Shown here one piece after another: positions 1-11,480 of a stretch of DNA of 64,000 nucleotides. The DNA lies in NCBI GenBank assembly GCA_024291935.2, contig CM044306.1, positions 19,539,001-19,603,000 of the forward strand, written 5' to 3'. The position numbers and the translations under genes are program-made. The notes below the pieces were generated by a model, which did not search any database, was not told where the DNA came from, and was given only the letters and a program-made list of their open reading frames with translations. How positions within the stretch are numbered: the stretch's first letter is position 1; every line of letters starts with the position of its first letter. This DNA comes from Okapia johnstoni. Lineage: Eukaryota; Chordata; Mammalia; Artiodactyla; Giraffidae.

Positions 1-574
1 CCATCCCACATATAGTAAGGGCCTACCAGCTGCTAGGTGCTCTGCTAGGAACATACAGATGAATCAGACCTGGCCCACACTTAGAGAATGCCCAGTCTAG
101 TGGAGGCAATACTTGTGTTCTCAGACGAATGGTTCCAGATCGGAGTGCTAAGAGCCACGACCTAGACGAGAGCAGGGCTCCTAGGCAGGAGAAGAGGGAG
201 CCTCTAACCCTCCTTCTTAGAGGAGGGGACACTTGAGGTGGGCTTAAAGGGTGGGTAGGAGTTTGAGTTGTGGAACAAGGCAGTTGGTGAAAGGCACATA
301 GGCATGACCAGAAGAGTGGTTGTGTTCAGATTCCAAGGAGAAGCTTCGTGCCTAGAGCTGGGGGTGGGTGGGACGTGGGTGGGGGATGGGGAGCGGTTGG
401 GGAAGTGCTATGGCCTCGAAACCAGCCTGAGGAGCTTGGGTTTCCCATCATCCTGACCCCAGAGCATACTCTCCCCTTATCTCAGTGTGCCCAGTGACAG
501 GAAGGGACCAGCCCAGGCTGCAGACTCAAGCTCCCTGCACTCACCCAGCATCCCTTCTCCCCATCTGTCTGCAG
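1..574 (+). other. KCNH4: KCNH4 intron (3' part of an intron entering from the left)
   Basis: This stretch lies upstream of the first recognisable KCNH4 exon and ends in a pyrimidine-rich acceptor with AG at 573-574. No reading frame here resembles the channel core, so the membrane domain and cyclic-nucleotide-binding-like domain must lie left of the window. I see no repeat I can name with confidence. Confidence 0.6.
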
Positions 575-2246
575 GGCCCATGCCCAGCAGGGAAACAGCC
601 TCTGAGGCTGAGGAGGTGAAGGAAAAGGTCTGCAGGCTGAACCAGGAGGTGAGCTGGGGCCCGTTCCTCTCCTCCAAACTTGGGATCAGAAATGTGCCTC
701 ATAGAATAGCATTGCAAAGGGTTTGGAGCCAAAGTCCTGATTTCAGATATTCATATTAGCTGTGTGACCTTGGGCAAGCCCCACAACCACTCTGAACTTC
801 AATCTCTTCATCTGAAAATGGGGAGATAGTTCTTCCCATCTCGTATTCACGAGATGAGGGTGCACACGTGCCCGGTTGATCCCTAGCTCAGGGAGGTCTG
901 CATCCCCACCTTCCAGCTGACTCAGGAGGTCTGGCCGGAAAAAGAGGGCCTCTCTATGGATTTGCTTCTGCAGGGACCCTTCCCCCTACCCCACAAAGTC
1001 ACATGCTCCAGTCCTTTCCTCCTCCTCTCCTTCCCCTCCCCACCACCACCTGTCTGGGCATAACCTGGGGGACCTGGACCCTCCTATCTGAATCTTGGTG
1101 GGAAAGAGCCCAGATCCTGTTTGCTGAGGCTGTGTCTCCACCTCCCCCTCAGGGATCTCAAAGCCACATCCACAGCGCAGCCAGGCCCAGCCCTCGGGAG
1201 TGGGCCTTCCCTGGGTTCTGATAAACATCTGGCATCCCCAGGGGTGCACCCGGGCAGGGCGGGGCCTGGGGCAGGGGGAGGAGCCAGCCCTGGTTCTGCA
1301 GGATTCAAGGTCAGTCCTGCTTCAGCTGGCAGTTCTAGACCAGTGGTCCCCCAACTTCAGCGACCAGCATTATCCAGAGAACCTGTTAAAATGTGGATTC
1401 CTGGGCCTCACCCAATTTGGAATGTCTTGGGTGGGGCCCAGAAATCGGCATTTTGACAAGTTTTTCAGTTGATTCTGTAGTTGCTGAAATTTGAAAAATG
1501 CTGATTAGACACTTGAGTTCCTGTGATGTATCACCTGAAAGTAAGCCTGTGTCTGTCACTTCACAGCTGTGCAGCCTCTTTGAGCACATTCTTCTACATC
1601 TTATAAAAGTGTGTGCGTGGCAGGGGTGAGGGGGTGGAAATAGCAATAACTGTCGTCCCAAATCCTTTTTTGGGAAGAGGCTGGGGTATTTACATCTAGA
1701 CGAAAATAACCCCTGTCCTGTCTTCTTCAGAGGGTGGCCATGAGCAGAGAGTGGATATGAAAGAACTTTGTAAACTGGAGAGGGGAGCGCTCCTAGGAGG
1801 AGTGATGACTGTTGTGGCACCTGGGAGACAATTTGATGTGTTTTCAACAGATTTCCCGTCTCAACCGAGAAGTATCTCATCTTAGCCAGGAACTTCGACA
1901 CATGATGGGCCTGCTGCAGGCCAGACTGGGTCCCCTGGGCCACCCAACAGTCTCGGCTTGGCCCCCACACCCTCCTTGCCCACCTCAGAGGCCTCCGTGC
2001 AGCTCTCCTTATATGTCCGGACCAGCACCTGGCCTCCACGATACTACCCGGGCTGAGGTCCACTGCCCGGCCAGTGTGGGGACAGTAGAGATTGGGGCTG
2101 CCCCCCCCGGCCTGAGACCCTCTGTACGGTCCCCCTACCCCTCCGAGCCTGACCCCCTGGGACCCTCCCCAGTGCCAGAGGCCCCGCCTCCGAACTCAAG
2201 CCTCATGAGGCACGGCTTCCGGTCCGGGTCAGACATGATCCACTGA
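575..2246 (+). CDS. KCNH4: KCNH4 (Kv12.3/ELK1-type voltage-gated K+ channel), last two coding exons, 5'-truncated
   Basis: KCNH4 encodes a pore-forming subunit of an ELK-family voltage-gated potassium channel in the neuronal plasma membrane. Only the cytoplasmic C-terminus is here. Exons are 575-648 (first two bases complete a split Gly codon; ends in phase 0, donor GTGAGC) and 1851-2246 (acceptor CAACAG, stop TGA 2244-2246). The joined product reads through VCRLNQE then ISRLNREVSHLSQELRH, a leucine-spaced coiled-coil-like segment crossing the junction. A Pro/Ser-rich tail follows, ending RSGSDMIH, similar to the human KCNH4 tail as I remember it. The position left of RAB5C on the same strand fits the conserved order. 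The acceptors, the open frame across the join and the family-like tail support the call. Transmembrane segments are outside the window, so channel identity rests on the tail and synteny. Confidence 0.92.
735..860 (+). repeat. MIR-like ancient SINE
   Basis: The core 'gctgtgtgaccttgggcaag' followed by 'tctgaaaatgggga' is the usual MIR core and downstream block. The copy is degraded and lies in the KCNH4 intron. Confidence 0.75.
1340..1530 (+). mobile_element. MER5A-like hAT DNA-transposon remnant
   Basis: The order 'cagtggtccccc', 'ctgttaaaatgtggattcct', 'gggcctcaccc' and 'gcattttgacaag' matches the non-autonomous MER5A family as I remember it. It is degraded, has no coding capacity and predates the ruminants. 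Confidence 0.6.
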
Positions 2247-2963
2247 CACTGGCCACGGGCCCAGGCCTGTCTGGGGTGGGTGCTGCTGCCTGCCATCCAG
2301 GGAGGGGCTGGGCCCCTTGGCCTCCTGCCTTGGGTCAGCAGCCACCAGCGGGTCTGGTTGGCTCTGGATTCTCTGACCTTTTTTAACCAAGTCTGGTCAC
2401 TTGTGACTCTTCCCTTTTCCCAAACCTTCCTCTATTCTCCTCTGTGAGGGGAGCCACCTGAGGCCGTGGAACCCAACAGGCATGAGATGGACCGCAGTGC
2501 CCATTAAGCTGGGCAGATGAGATGTCTGGCTTTCTCCCCAGGACCTGGAGGCAGGTAGAGATGGGGGTGGGGTAGGGGAAGGGCCCCAGATCCAGCCTAG
2601 GAAATGAAGACTGAGGAAAGAGCAGGCAGGATCTTGGTGTCTACAGCAAGAGATGCCAGTGCAGAGATAGCTAGTGATACTGTGAGGTCTTTTGTCCCAG
2701 CCCCCAGGTCTCTGCTGGAGACGGGAGTCCTAACCACTGGGAAGTCCCCTGACTGGCATTTGAGTAACCCAAGACTTCTTAAGCCTCCCACCATCAGCCC
2801 AAGGTGGAGGGGCTCACTTTATCCCATAGCCCACACAGGAAATGAAACAATGACCCTAGATATGTATTCTTTGACTCACACATCATTTTTATTTTTTTTT
2901 TCAAAATACAAATGAGTTGCCATATTAAAAATCAGGAAAGTTCACATAAAAATCCAGATATTC

Positions 2964-3101
2964 TGGGAACTTCCCTGGTGGTCCAGTGGTTAAGACTCCA
3001 CACTTCCAGTGCAGGGGGCACTGGTTCGTTCAATCCCCGGCTAGGGAACTGGACCCCACATGCTGCAAGTAAGACCCAACACAGCCAAAAAAAAAAAAAA
3101 A
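2964..3101 (+). mobile_element. tRNA-derived SINE (ART2/CHR type) with target-site duplication
   Basis: The body begins with the typical 'cttccctggtggtccagtgg' head and ends in a long A tract. It is bounded by a perfect 13-bp duplication, aatccagatattc, at 2951-2963 and 3102-3114, which fixes both ends. Confidence 0.9.
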
Positions 3102-3655
3102 ATCCAGATATTCCAGCTTTTCTAAACAAATTACAGAGATCTGGCAATTCTGGACCAACATTGCACCTGGCAATAATTAGTTGGAGGGGGAGGGGAACTG
3201 TCCTCTTTGGATGAGGCCTGCATCCTCCACGTCTTTGCAGTCCCCAGGTTCCTTGGTCATTTCCTGACACCTAGCTAGCTTCCCTCCTTTGAATTCTTTA
3301 TCTGATCTCTGTTGGTATCTGAGTTTGTAATCCCCGCCTTATAATGTGCTTCTAGGTTCCTTTGCCCCAGTGGGTGCTTTTGAAGTCAAGTAATGTCTAT
3401 TTCTACCCCTGGGCCTGGGGCCTGTCCACATCTCTGTTTCTGTCTCTCTGCAGGCCGACACTGAAAGTGGTCTCTTCTGCTGTCAGCAACCTGAAACAGT
3501 CCCAGCAGCACTTCTTCCCCTGCCCCACCCCTAGACCTCAGCCATGCCTGTTCTCCCCCTTCCAACATGGTCTCACTCAGGGCCTTCTCGAACATGCACC
3601 CTGGTTTCCAGCTCTCCTTTACCACCCACCACCCTGGGCTCACTTTTGGATAGGA

Positions 3656-3661
3656 AATAAA
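3656..3661 (+). terminator. KCNH4: Candidate poly(A) signal AATAAA, possibly KCNH4 3' end
   Basis: A canonical hexamer followed within 30 bp by T-rich and GT-rich sequence. It is the first canonical AATAAA I see after the KCNH4 stop, 1.4 kb downstream. Confidence 0.45.
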
Positions 3662-4472
3662 CTCTTTTATTTTTGTAGTTGCTGGCTCTGGCTGTTTCTG
3701 GGGGCTGGTGTGATAGCCCCAGGGCTTTGGAGGAGCCTACATGATAGTCACTCCCACATAGTACCCCAGGGCCCTGTTACTGTCTCTAGGAGGGCAAAGG
3801 TGCCAACCAATCCACTTGGCACCACATTCACGCCACCAGGAGCTCCTGGGATGAGACAGAAACCTTAATGAGTCACTATGGGCCCGTTATACCCACCCTC
3901 CCCCCAACCTGGTCAGAGCCACAGATTCAGACACAGTGTGTGGGAGGGACAGAGCCCTGACTCAGGTCCACCTCCAGCCCTGGAAATGTGGCCCATGGGA
4001 CTCCCCACCAATCCTCCAGTAACTGATCCTGTCCTTCTTGCAGGCAAGGTACAGCAGGGTCTGGAGGAAACACTTGTCACCAATCAAGAACCTGCTAGGA
4101 ATCCCACTCTGCCCCATCCCCTCTGCTCTTTAAGCTTGCTCCTCCTTTTGAGTTTTCACTACTTTGATGATCACTGCAAGGGTGGGTGTTATGGATGCTG
4201 TTAGAAAGAGGCACCCCGGTGACCAGCTGGAACTAGATGTGGGCAGTTTTGTGGCAGGTTGTCCAAGAGAGGTTGCCAGGTCGATTCTCCAGCTCAGGTT
4301 CCAAAGTGTGATTGGTGTTGGCTGGTAGCATAGGAACGATGCCCATAGCTGTCTCTGGGGTGAGCTTTGATTCCATACAGTTTCTGAGTAGTGTCCCTGG
4401 GGATGGGATGCAGAAGTAGAAGAGATACTGGTTTGTGTTGAGGTGTCGCAGGGTGAAGGGGGGAGGGCAGAA

Positions 4473-4700
4473 GCAGAAATGGTCCTAATTCATACTGTGT
4501 CCTTGTTCAGTCACTAAGTCGTGTCCGTGTCAGACTCTGCAACCCCACGAACTGAAGCACACCACGGGAACAGAAAAAACAGAAATAGTCCTGATCCATA
4601 TGAAGGGCAAAGTGGGGCAAACAGAAGTGGTTCCAATCTGCATTTATGGAAGGATGGGGAGAGCCAAGGCAGAAGTGATCCGGTTCTGTATTTGGCATCA
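4473..4700 (+). repeat. Diverged minisatellite, about 45-bp unit, interrupted by a SINE fragment
   Basis: Related blocks of the form (a/g)cagaa(a/g)tggtcc start near 4473, 4579, 4621 and 4669. The last intervals are 42 and 48 bp. The first interval is 106 bp because a SINE-like fragment of roughly 60-70 bp lies inside it; removing that restores about 44 bp. Confidence 0.55.
4501..4570 (-). mobile_element. Bov-tA/BovB-type 3' fragment
   Basis: The motif 'ttgttcagtcactaagtcgtg' followed by 'gactctgcaaccccacgaac' is the reverse complement of the common Bov-tA/BovB tail (… gagtcggacacgactgagc…). Only about 65 bp remain. Confidence 0.75.
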
Positions 4701-5045
4701 GAGAATAGAGCAGGTTCTGGTTGGGGAGGGGAGAGGCAGGGGAGAGGCGGAGGCTGGGGTTGAGCCAAAGGCGAAGCGTCCTGGTTAACAGCGGGGCAAT
4801 AGGGCTCTCTCCACCCAGTAGCCTCCAGAGAGCCCTTCTGATAGCGATTCCATCATCTTCCCATCTCAGAATGTCCCTAACAGTCGGGCTACCAGAACTG
4901 ACTTGGCCTTAAAGCGCCGACAGGCTTCTCTGGGCTAGCGAATGCGAAAGACTGGTCCACGCAGCCTCACGTGCATATTCACTCACACCATGTTTTTCCT
5001 TTCCAACTTCTGCACACACAGCCTTCTGCCCTGTCGCAACGCTCT

Positions 5046-5472
5046 GCCACTAGACTCCCCTCGGGGCGCCAGGAACCCGCGATGACGCGGTCGGCGGGCC
5101 TGGCCTTAAAAAGTTCCCGGCCGGGCTCCGCCTAGCCGGCAGCCGGCTCCACCCTAAAGCCCAAGTCCCAGGCTGCCACCGACTCCTCCCAAAGCTTCGA
5201 ACTACAAGTCCCGCCATCCTTCGCGCGCTCTCTCCCGCCTCTCCCGCACCCTAAGCCGGCGCTGCCAGTAAGTCGGCCTAGAGTACCTGCCATTGGTCTC
5301 TCCGCCCTGTCAGTCACCTGAGAGTACTGAGGGGCGGGTCAGAGGTGGAGATCCGGATCCGGAGCGGCTGAAAGGCGGAAGTGGAGGCCGGAGCCTGGGA
5401 CACCGCCGGGGGGAGAGGAGCGGAGCCCGTCCGAGCCCCGGCCCCAAGTAACGCCGCCGCCCCGGAGCCGCC
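5046..5472 (+). promoter_or_regulatory. RAB5C: RAB5C CpG-rich promoter and non-coding exon 1
   Basis: GC- and CpG-rich DNA ending at a strong donor (GTGAGT from 5473), with no ATG-initiated recognised protein, as expected for a non-coding first exon. Visible sites are a ZNF143/THAP11-like ACTACAAGTCCCGCCATCC at 5201-5219, a GGGGCGGG Sp1-type box near 5331-5338 and an ETS core GCGGAAGTG at 5375-5383. No TATA box is seen. The transcription start probably lies within about 5340-5410; this is inference. Confidence 0.75.
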
Positions 5473-8339
5473 GTGAGTGTGCCTGACCTGGGACCCAGTG
5501 TCTCTTTCGTGTTGAAGCCTCTCCAGGGCAGCCTTTCCTCCCGCCCAACCCTGGCTTAGGGAGATACTGATCCCTCCCCCGACCCGTAGCCCCTTCTTAA
5601 GGGACTCCCCAGGCGTCGAGCCAAAGCTGGGGGGTCTCTTCTTTCCTTCCCTTATCTGCTCTTCGTGAGCCTTTGAAAATCTCTGTGGCTCTTCTCTGGC
5701 CTGTCTGGTCCGATTGTGGGAGGGAGAGACCCTAAGTTCCTCTCCCTCTGCTCCCAGAATTGGAGGAATCTTTGTCAGAGTGAAGGATCTTGTCCCCCTT
5801 CTCTTTTAGAGGTAGCCCAGAGTGTTGTCTGTCGCCTTTTTCCTGCCCCCCTCTTCCCATCCCACAAAAACAGTTGTCCCTCCAGCCCTGGAAGAATTTT
5901 ATCTCGATTTCCTGGGGCTGGGGCGGGGTGGGGGTGGGGGTCCTGGGTGAGACTGCTCCCACAACTCCTTAACTTCCTCTCTTCCCTGAAGCCAGAGAGC
6001 CACCCAGGATCTCAGCAGAGTTTAAAGTCTGGATCACTGTTTAGGAATGAGCTGTCTTCTCCTTGTCTTGCCCCTCAGCCCCTGTCCTCTAGTTGTGTTG
6101 TTCTCTTGAGTGTATCGCTCACTCTTCCTGCCTCTGAACAATTTAGCTGAGGTTTGCTCAATCCTAGCTACAGATCACATAGATCAGGGTGGCTCTGCCC
6201 ATTCATTATCTTCTCTCTCCCCTCCTCCTCCCCACTTGCTGGAGTCCCAGCCCCGTCCTCCTAGAGCACGTGAGTGGTTCCAAGCTGCCTCAGAGGGGAC
6301 TGCTCCTCCTGGGACTGCTGTCTGTTGGTCTTTAGGGAATAGGGAAAAGACCAAAAATAAGGGGTCTGGAACTATAGAGTCCTGGGCTATCTCTTTCCCA
6401 TCCCTATACAAGCACACTTACCTCCTTGATCAACAGGTCTCACCACTTTTAGTCCCAGGGTCTATCTCCATTCCCCTCTGGGCTTGATCACATAAATCGT
6501 AGATTACAGAGAATTAAGTTGAGGTCACAGTAGCACCTCTGGGTTCTTAATGTGTTCATTTTTTGTAGCCCAAGGAATTCCCACACATGCCAGAAAGTGC
6601 TGATTTCCCTTAGCTTTTCCGAGAGACGGCCTGTACTGACATCTGATCCTTGTCCACTGCTTAGGACTTAGGTGTGTGAAATGGCTGCTGTCTCAGACCA
6701 AGCTGGGAGGTTCTCTGTTATGTGGCCAAAGTACAGGCTGGAGACTGTACCTTAATGAGTGCAGCCTGACTCTGAGGCCATGACTGACCCTTGCTATCTA
6801 CAGTGGAGGAAGGGAGGGAAAGCCATGCAATCTTTGGGAATTTCTGAAGCTCTTCAGTGTTCTGGGCCAGCTTTACTGTCCTTGGATGCTCCTTACAAGT
6901 ATTCCAGTTGTTTTGCCTTGAGATCTTTTTGACCTCTTTTGGACAGTGTCTGACTCCTATGAACTTTCAAGCTAGACCTAGGATGCACTGATTTCATTTT
7001 TTACTGAACAACAAAAAAACCTTGTTAGTGTCAACAGTCAGGTCACAAGCTCTCTCTCTGTCTCTCTGAACTTCTTTGGAGGGTTGCTGGAGACTTCTAT
7101 GACCAACCTAGTTTCTCTAGTCTGGCCAGTCTGTGTTCCTGAGGGGCAAAGCCAAAGAAGCTGGCTACTCGCTGGCCATTGGTCTCTGACCAAACTTAAC
7201 CTCCTCAGTAGTGGGGTGTAGTATCTGGAACTCAGGGAGTCCCGGGATGAGGCTGGCTAGCTTTCTGAGGGGACCTTCTTTGTCCAGGCTTGGTCTCCCA
7301 GCTCTGATTCTGAAGCAGGCTTTTGAAGGAGAAGCTCTCCCTTTCAGAGAGACAGGAAGGCATTAGTGCCCTGGGTGGTTGGGCAGGTACTTCTGTCATC
7401 CAGAGATTATAGAGTCCAAGCAGAGATCTGACACTGCTTGGCAGAGAGAGGGAGGGCTGTGTGTGGGACAGAAGCCCATCCCCTCTGATGCCCTTCGTCT
7501 CCTGTCTTGCCTCTTATAAACAGTGGGCCTTTTTCTGCCTTTATACAGTGGAAGGGTGGTAACAACTAATTTTTTATAAATCAGTTTAAAGTTGCCAAGT
7601 TCTTTTCACACGTGTTCCTCACAAGAGTGCTGGAAGATCGTGGGAATTGTATCTCCACTTTAGAGACGATGCTGAAGGAACTTAAGTGGCTAGCCTTAGA
7701 TTACACAGTCGTAAGAAGGTAGAACTGGGTCTGTTTTGGGATTTGATGTGCCTCATCTTCCCTACTAGCAGGTCCTCCTTTGGTCTGTTTTTGGAAGGAA
7801 TGGACATTCAGATGGGCAAGCAGTGGCCCAGGTGCAGACCCTTTAGCATCTTCACCAGTGACAACCTCCTCTCAGTCTGGTTTGCCTCCCCACCCTCACC
7901 CTACCCTCCTGTCTTCTTTCACCTCTGTTTCTGGGGACCATGACAGTCATGAGTCCCAAGTCAGGACCCTTCAGGGCCTGAGAGTTTGCACGCATCTGCA
8001 TGCCATTAATTTCCTGGGAATCTGAAAGTCATGATGGCTAGAAAATGAAAGCAAAAGTGAGTGGACCAGGGTCCCTCTGGGCAGGGTGAAGGGCGCAGAG
8101 AGCTGGCGGAGCTGGCCTCTGCTTAGCCTCCCGATTCTCCCCCGGTGCTGCCTACTGCTCGCAGTGGGAAGAATGGGGCTGTCCACCAGGGGCTCCTTTC
8201 ACTGGAGTTTACGTGGAAACACAGAATAAGGTCAGAAATTTAAATTCAGCCCCACCAGCCAAGTACTTCTCAGAAGGACCCTTCTTCCTCTAACCCTTGC
8301 CTGGTAAACAGAGGTGGTTGTGGTGGGGTGGAAGGCAAG

Positions 8340-8560
8340 AGAGCTTTAGAGTCAACCAGGCCTGAGTTGTCATCTGGGCTCCCTCATGTACCAGCTGTGT
8401 GGCCTTGGACTTGTTACTTGACTTCTCTGAGCCTCTGTTTCTTCCAGTAAAATGGGGATACAAAATATCTTGCCAAAGTTGAAACAAAGAGGACAAAGAA
8501 GTTAGTCTGTTCCCTGGCACAGAATAGATACTCATAAGGTCCATGGGGTTTTGAAGGTAC
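8340..8560 (+). repeat. MIR-like ancient SINE
   Basis: The core 'ccagctgtgtggccttggac' with downstream 'cttctctgagcctctgtttc' and 'gtaaaatggggatac' is a typical MIR layout. Confidence 0.8.
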
Positions 8561-10199
8561 ATCGTAATTTATCCCTAGGATTCTGAGTCAGTGTTTCTGC
8601 CAGTTTTTACTGTGATGCCCGGTGCTTGGCTGGATGGTTGCCATGTTGTCTCGTTCCATGGATGGGGAACAGAGTTGATGTGGGTTGTATTCCCATTTTA
8701 CAGAAGAGAACACTAAGGCCATGATTCTGCTCCTCCCATTGGGGGTTCTCAGACCCAGTGGATACTCGGAACCATGGATCTTTGCATCTCCTAGGCACTT
8801 CAGTCTTACTCAGTTTTAGACGTTTTATACTTAAACAATCCTGAATCTATTATAGAGTGGAATGCAAAGTTTGCATATATTGAAGCTAAAACAGGGAACT
8901 CGAGGACAATATTGTCGTTGCTGCAGGCTGCTGTGGGTTCGATGCCCAGATTCCTGGGCTTTTGCATTTTCTCTCGCCTGAGTTGAGTCGGGTACTTTTG
9001 TTGGGGCCATCTGAGAACTATCACTTCAGATAGGATTTGTAAACTAGGATGTCCCCCAACCCAGGTAATAGCGCTTTCAAGAGCATTGACAGAGTAGAAC
9101 TGGAGTATTTCTCTTTTTTTGGAGTGTTTCTTAAGTCCTCTGCTTTAATAGCTTGGTACTGTAGAAGGTTAGTTTTCAGAGTAACTGTCCCATCTCCTGT
9201 ATATAGGAACAATCATCCAAATAAAATCTACATTTTTGAATCGTGCTTCCTGTGTGCAAGGCACTCTCCTTTAATCCCCACAACAGCCCCAGGAGGAAGG
9301 TACTGCATTCAGTCCCCAGTTATGGCGGAGACTCCATTGTGAGTGGCAGAGCAGGGGGAAAATTGAGTCTGTGCTCAGGTCCCTCCTCGCCCCATCTCTG
9401 GGCGAACTGTGTGCTCTTCCCGTTGCGTGGAAGGCCGTTCTCCACCTCCCACCTGTGAGCCGCATCACCCAACTTTTCTCTCAAAGCGCAGCTGGAACAT
9501 CACTTCCCTATGAAGCCCTGCTCCCCCAAGGGAGGCTGAGGGGCTTCCTCTTCCTTGTGCCTTCCTTTCGTTGCTTGTAGTCTGCCTCTTTGTCTAGTGG
9601 ATGAGCCCCACCCCCCCCGGGGGGGGACCGCTAGTCATGTCTTATTTTATCTCTGTGCCATCCCAGCACCCAGCATAGCAGGCCCCCCACTGTGGTTGTC
9701 CAAGGAAAGGGCAGACATTCAGACCTGCCCTTGAAGCAGATGGCAGCCCATTTCCTCTAACTCACCCAGCGAGGGTGCGGTGAACCTGGGATTCACGCTC
9801 ACATCCCTCTGATCCATTTCTTCGTCCAGTCTCAACATAGTTGCTCAGAGATAAGAAAGACAGGTAAACAGGATGAATGCTACAGTATAGGTGATAGAGG
9901 GGGCAGAGACAGGTCACCAACTCAATTTCTAGAGGGTAGAGCTCTCCAGATCTCCACATCCAGCACAAGATTTCATCAGGAAAGAGCATGGCCATGGCCG
10001 TCCACGGTCCACCGACCACCTCCCAGCACCCATGTACCTGGTCGCTGTGCCCCTGTGGCTGTGTGTGGTGGTGAGGCAGTACTGACCCCAGGCCAGGATT
10101 TGGCAAGGGTTGATGGAAGTGAACCTAGCTCTGGTCCTTGGGTCCTTGCTTGCACGTCTGCACAAGGCTCATTCTTGAGTAAGAGTGGGCCTGAGAAAG

Positions 10200-11480
10200 T
10201 GGTGTCGGCAGAAAAATTGCAAAGGTCCTAGAGTTTTCGCCCAAACTGCCCCCCCTGCGCCCACATGATTTCCACTGTGATTAATATCTTACATTAGTAT
10301 TGTACATTTGTTGCAGTTAATGAACCAGTTATGCATTATTATTAACTAAAGTCCACAAAATTGCCCTTTTTGTGGGCAATTGTGGTGTACTTTCACAGTT
10401 TCCCTTTTTACAAAAATTAATTAATTGATTGATTTGGCTGTGCCAAGTCTTAGTTGTGGCACACAGGATCTTCGATCTTCGCTGTGGCATGCAAGCTCTT
10501 AGTTGCAGCCTGTAGGATCGAGTTCTTACTGGGTATTGAACCCGGGTCCCCTGCATTGGGAGCGTAGAATCTTACCACTGGACTGCCAGGGAAATCCTGC
10601 ATTTCCTTGGTTTTTATCTAGTGTTCTTTTTCTGTTCCAGGATCCCATGTAGGACACCACATTACCTTTAGTTGTTCTATCTCCGTAGGTTCCTCTCAGC
10701 TGTGACATTTTCTTAGGCTCTCCTTGTTCTTGATGACCTTGACAGTTTTGAGGAATATTGGTCAGATATTTTATAGCATATCTTTCAGCTGGGATTTGTC
10801 TAATATTTTCCTCATGGTTACACTGGGGCTATGGGTTTTCGGGAGGAAGACCACAGAGCTAAAGTGCCATTCTCACCACATCATATCAAGGGTACGTACG
10901 ATCTGTGTGACTTACCACTGTCAGCATCAGCTTTGGTCTCCCGACTGAGGTGATGTTTGTCAGGCTTTCCCACTGTCAAGTTATCGTCTCCTCTGCCCCT
11001 TTTCGTGCTCCTTGGAAGGAAGTCCCTCTGAGTAGTCCACGCTGGAGAGGTGGGGAGTTATGCTCCTCGCCTCCTGGGCAGAGGATCTACGTGGGTTATT
11101 TCGAATTCTCGTACACAAAAGATTTGGCTATTCTCCCCCATTTATGTATTCAATTAGTTATATCAGTATGGACTCATGGGTGTTTATTTTACACTTTGGT
11201 TTATAATCCAGTGCTACTTTATTGTTCACGTTGCCCCAGCTTTGGTCCCTGGGAGCTCTTTCCAGCACCCTTTGACCTGCCTCCATCACCTTGGGGTGTT
11301 CTGGTTTTCGTTTTTGTTGGCACTTCCTTACTTTTGGGCACTGCAAGGTGCTTCACGCTTACCTTGTGTGTTTCCTGCCCTGGTCCTAGAATCAGCTGGC
11401 TCTGCAGGGCCACTCCTTTTTAGCAAACGCTTCCTCTCAGCTGTGTTGATATGGAGTTATATGGTTGGGCTCAAGTTATT
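10200..11480 (+). mobile_element. Old L1/HAL1-type LINE 3' remnant, interrupted by a SINE
   Basis: Blocks such as 'ttgatgaccttgacagtttt', 'tatgggttttcgggaggaag' and 'gtatggactcatgggtgttt' in this order match an ancient mammalian L1 3' region as I remember it. A younger SINE (10405-10600) splits the copy. All frames are broken. Confidence 0.7.
10405..10600 (-). mobile_element. tRNA-derived SINE (ART2/CHR type), reverse
   Basis: It starts with an ATTA-rich tract (the reversed tail), then 'ttggctgtgccaagtcttag', and ends 'ccactggactgccagggaaa', the reversed head of the element. It is inserted in the L1 remnant. Confidence 0.85.

Larger units (their letters stand above)
649..1850 (+). other. KCNH4: KCNH4 last intron
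   Basis: A 1.2-kb intron with GT at 649 and AG at 1849-1850. It contains an old MIR-like SINE near 735-860 and a MER5A-like DNA-transposon remnant near 1340-1530. I see no coding exon between them. Confidence 0.8.
2247..3690 (+). other. KCNH4: KCNH4 3' UTR and downstream flank
   Basis: Non-coding sequence after the KCNH4 stop. Two candidate poly(A) signals are ATTAAA at 2924-2929 and AATAAA at 3656-3661, the latter followed by a T- and GT-rich stretch. Without transcripts I cannot say which is used. A SINE sits at 2964-3101. A stretch from about 3453 has a good acceptor (ctctctgcag) and a 26-codon open frame but no recognised product; it could be an alternative terminal exon. Confidence 0.55.
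3691..5045. other. KCNH4-RAB5C spacer
   Basis: No gene recognised. It contains a diverged minisatellite of roughly 45-bp units (4473-4700) split by a Bov-tA fragment (4501-4570). GC content rises sharply after 5040 into the RAB5C promoter. Confidence 0.6.

Noticed and set aside
3362..3868. A 168-aa protein gene
   Set aside because: No recognised domain, no ATG context of note, and it crosses a poly(A) signal; more likely UTR.
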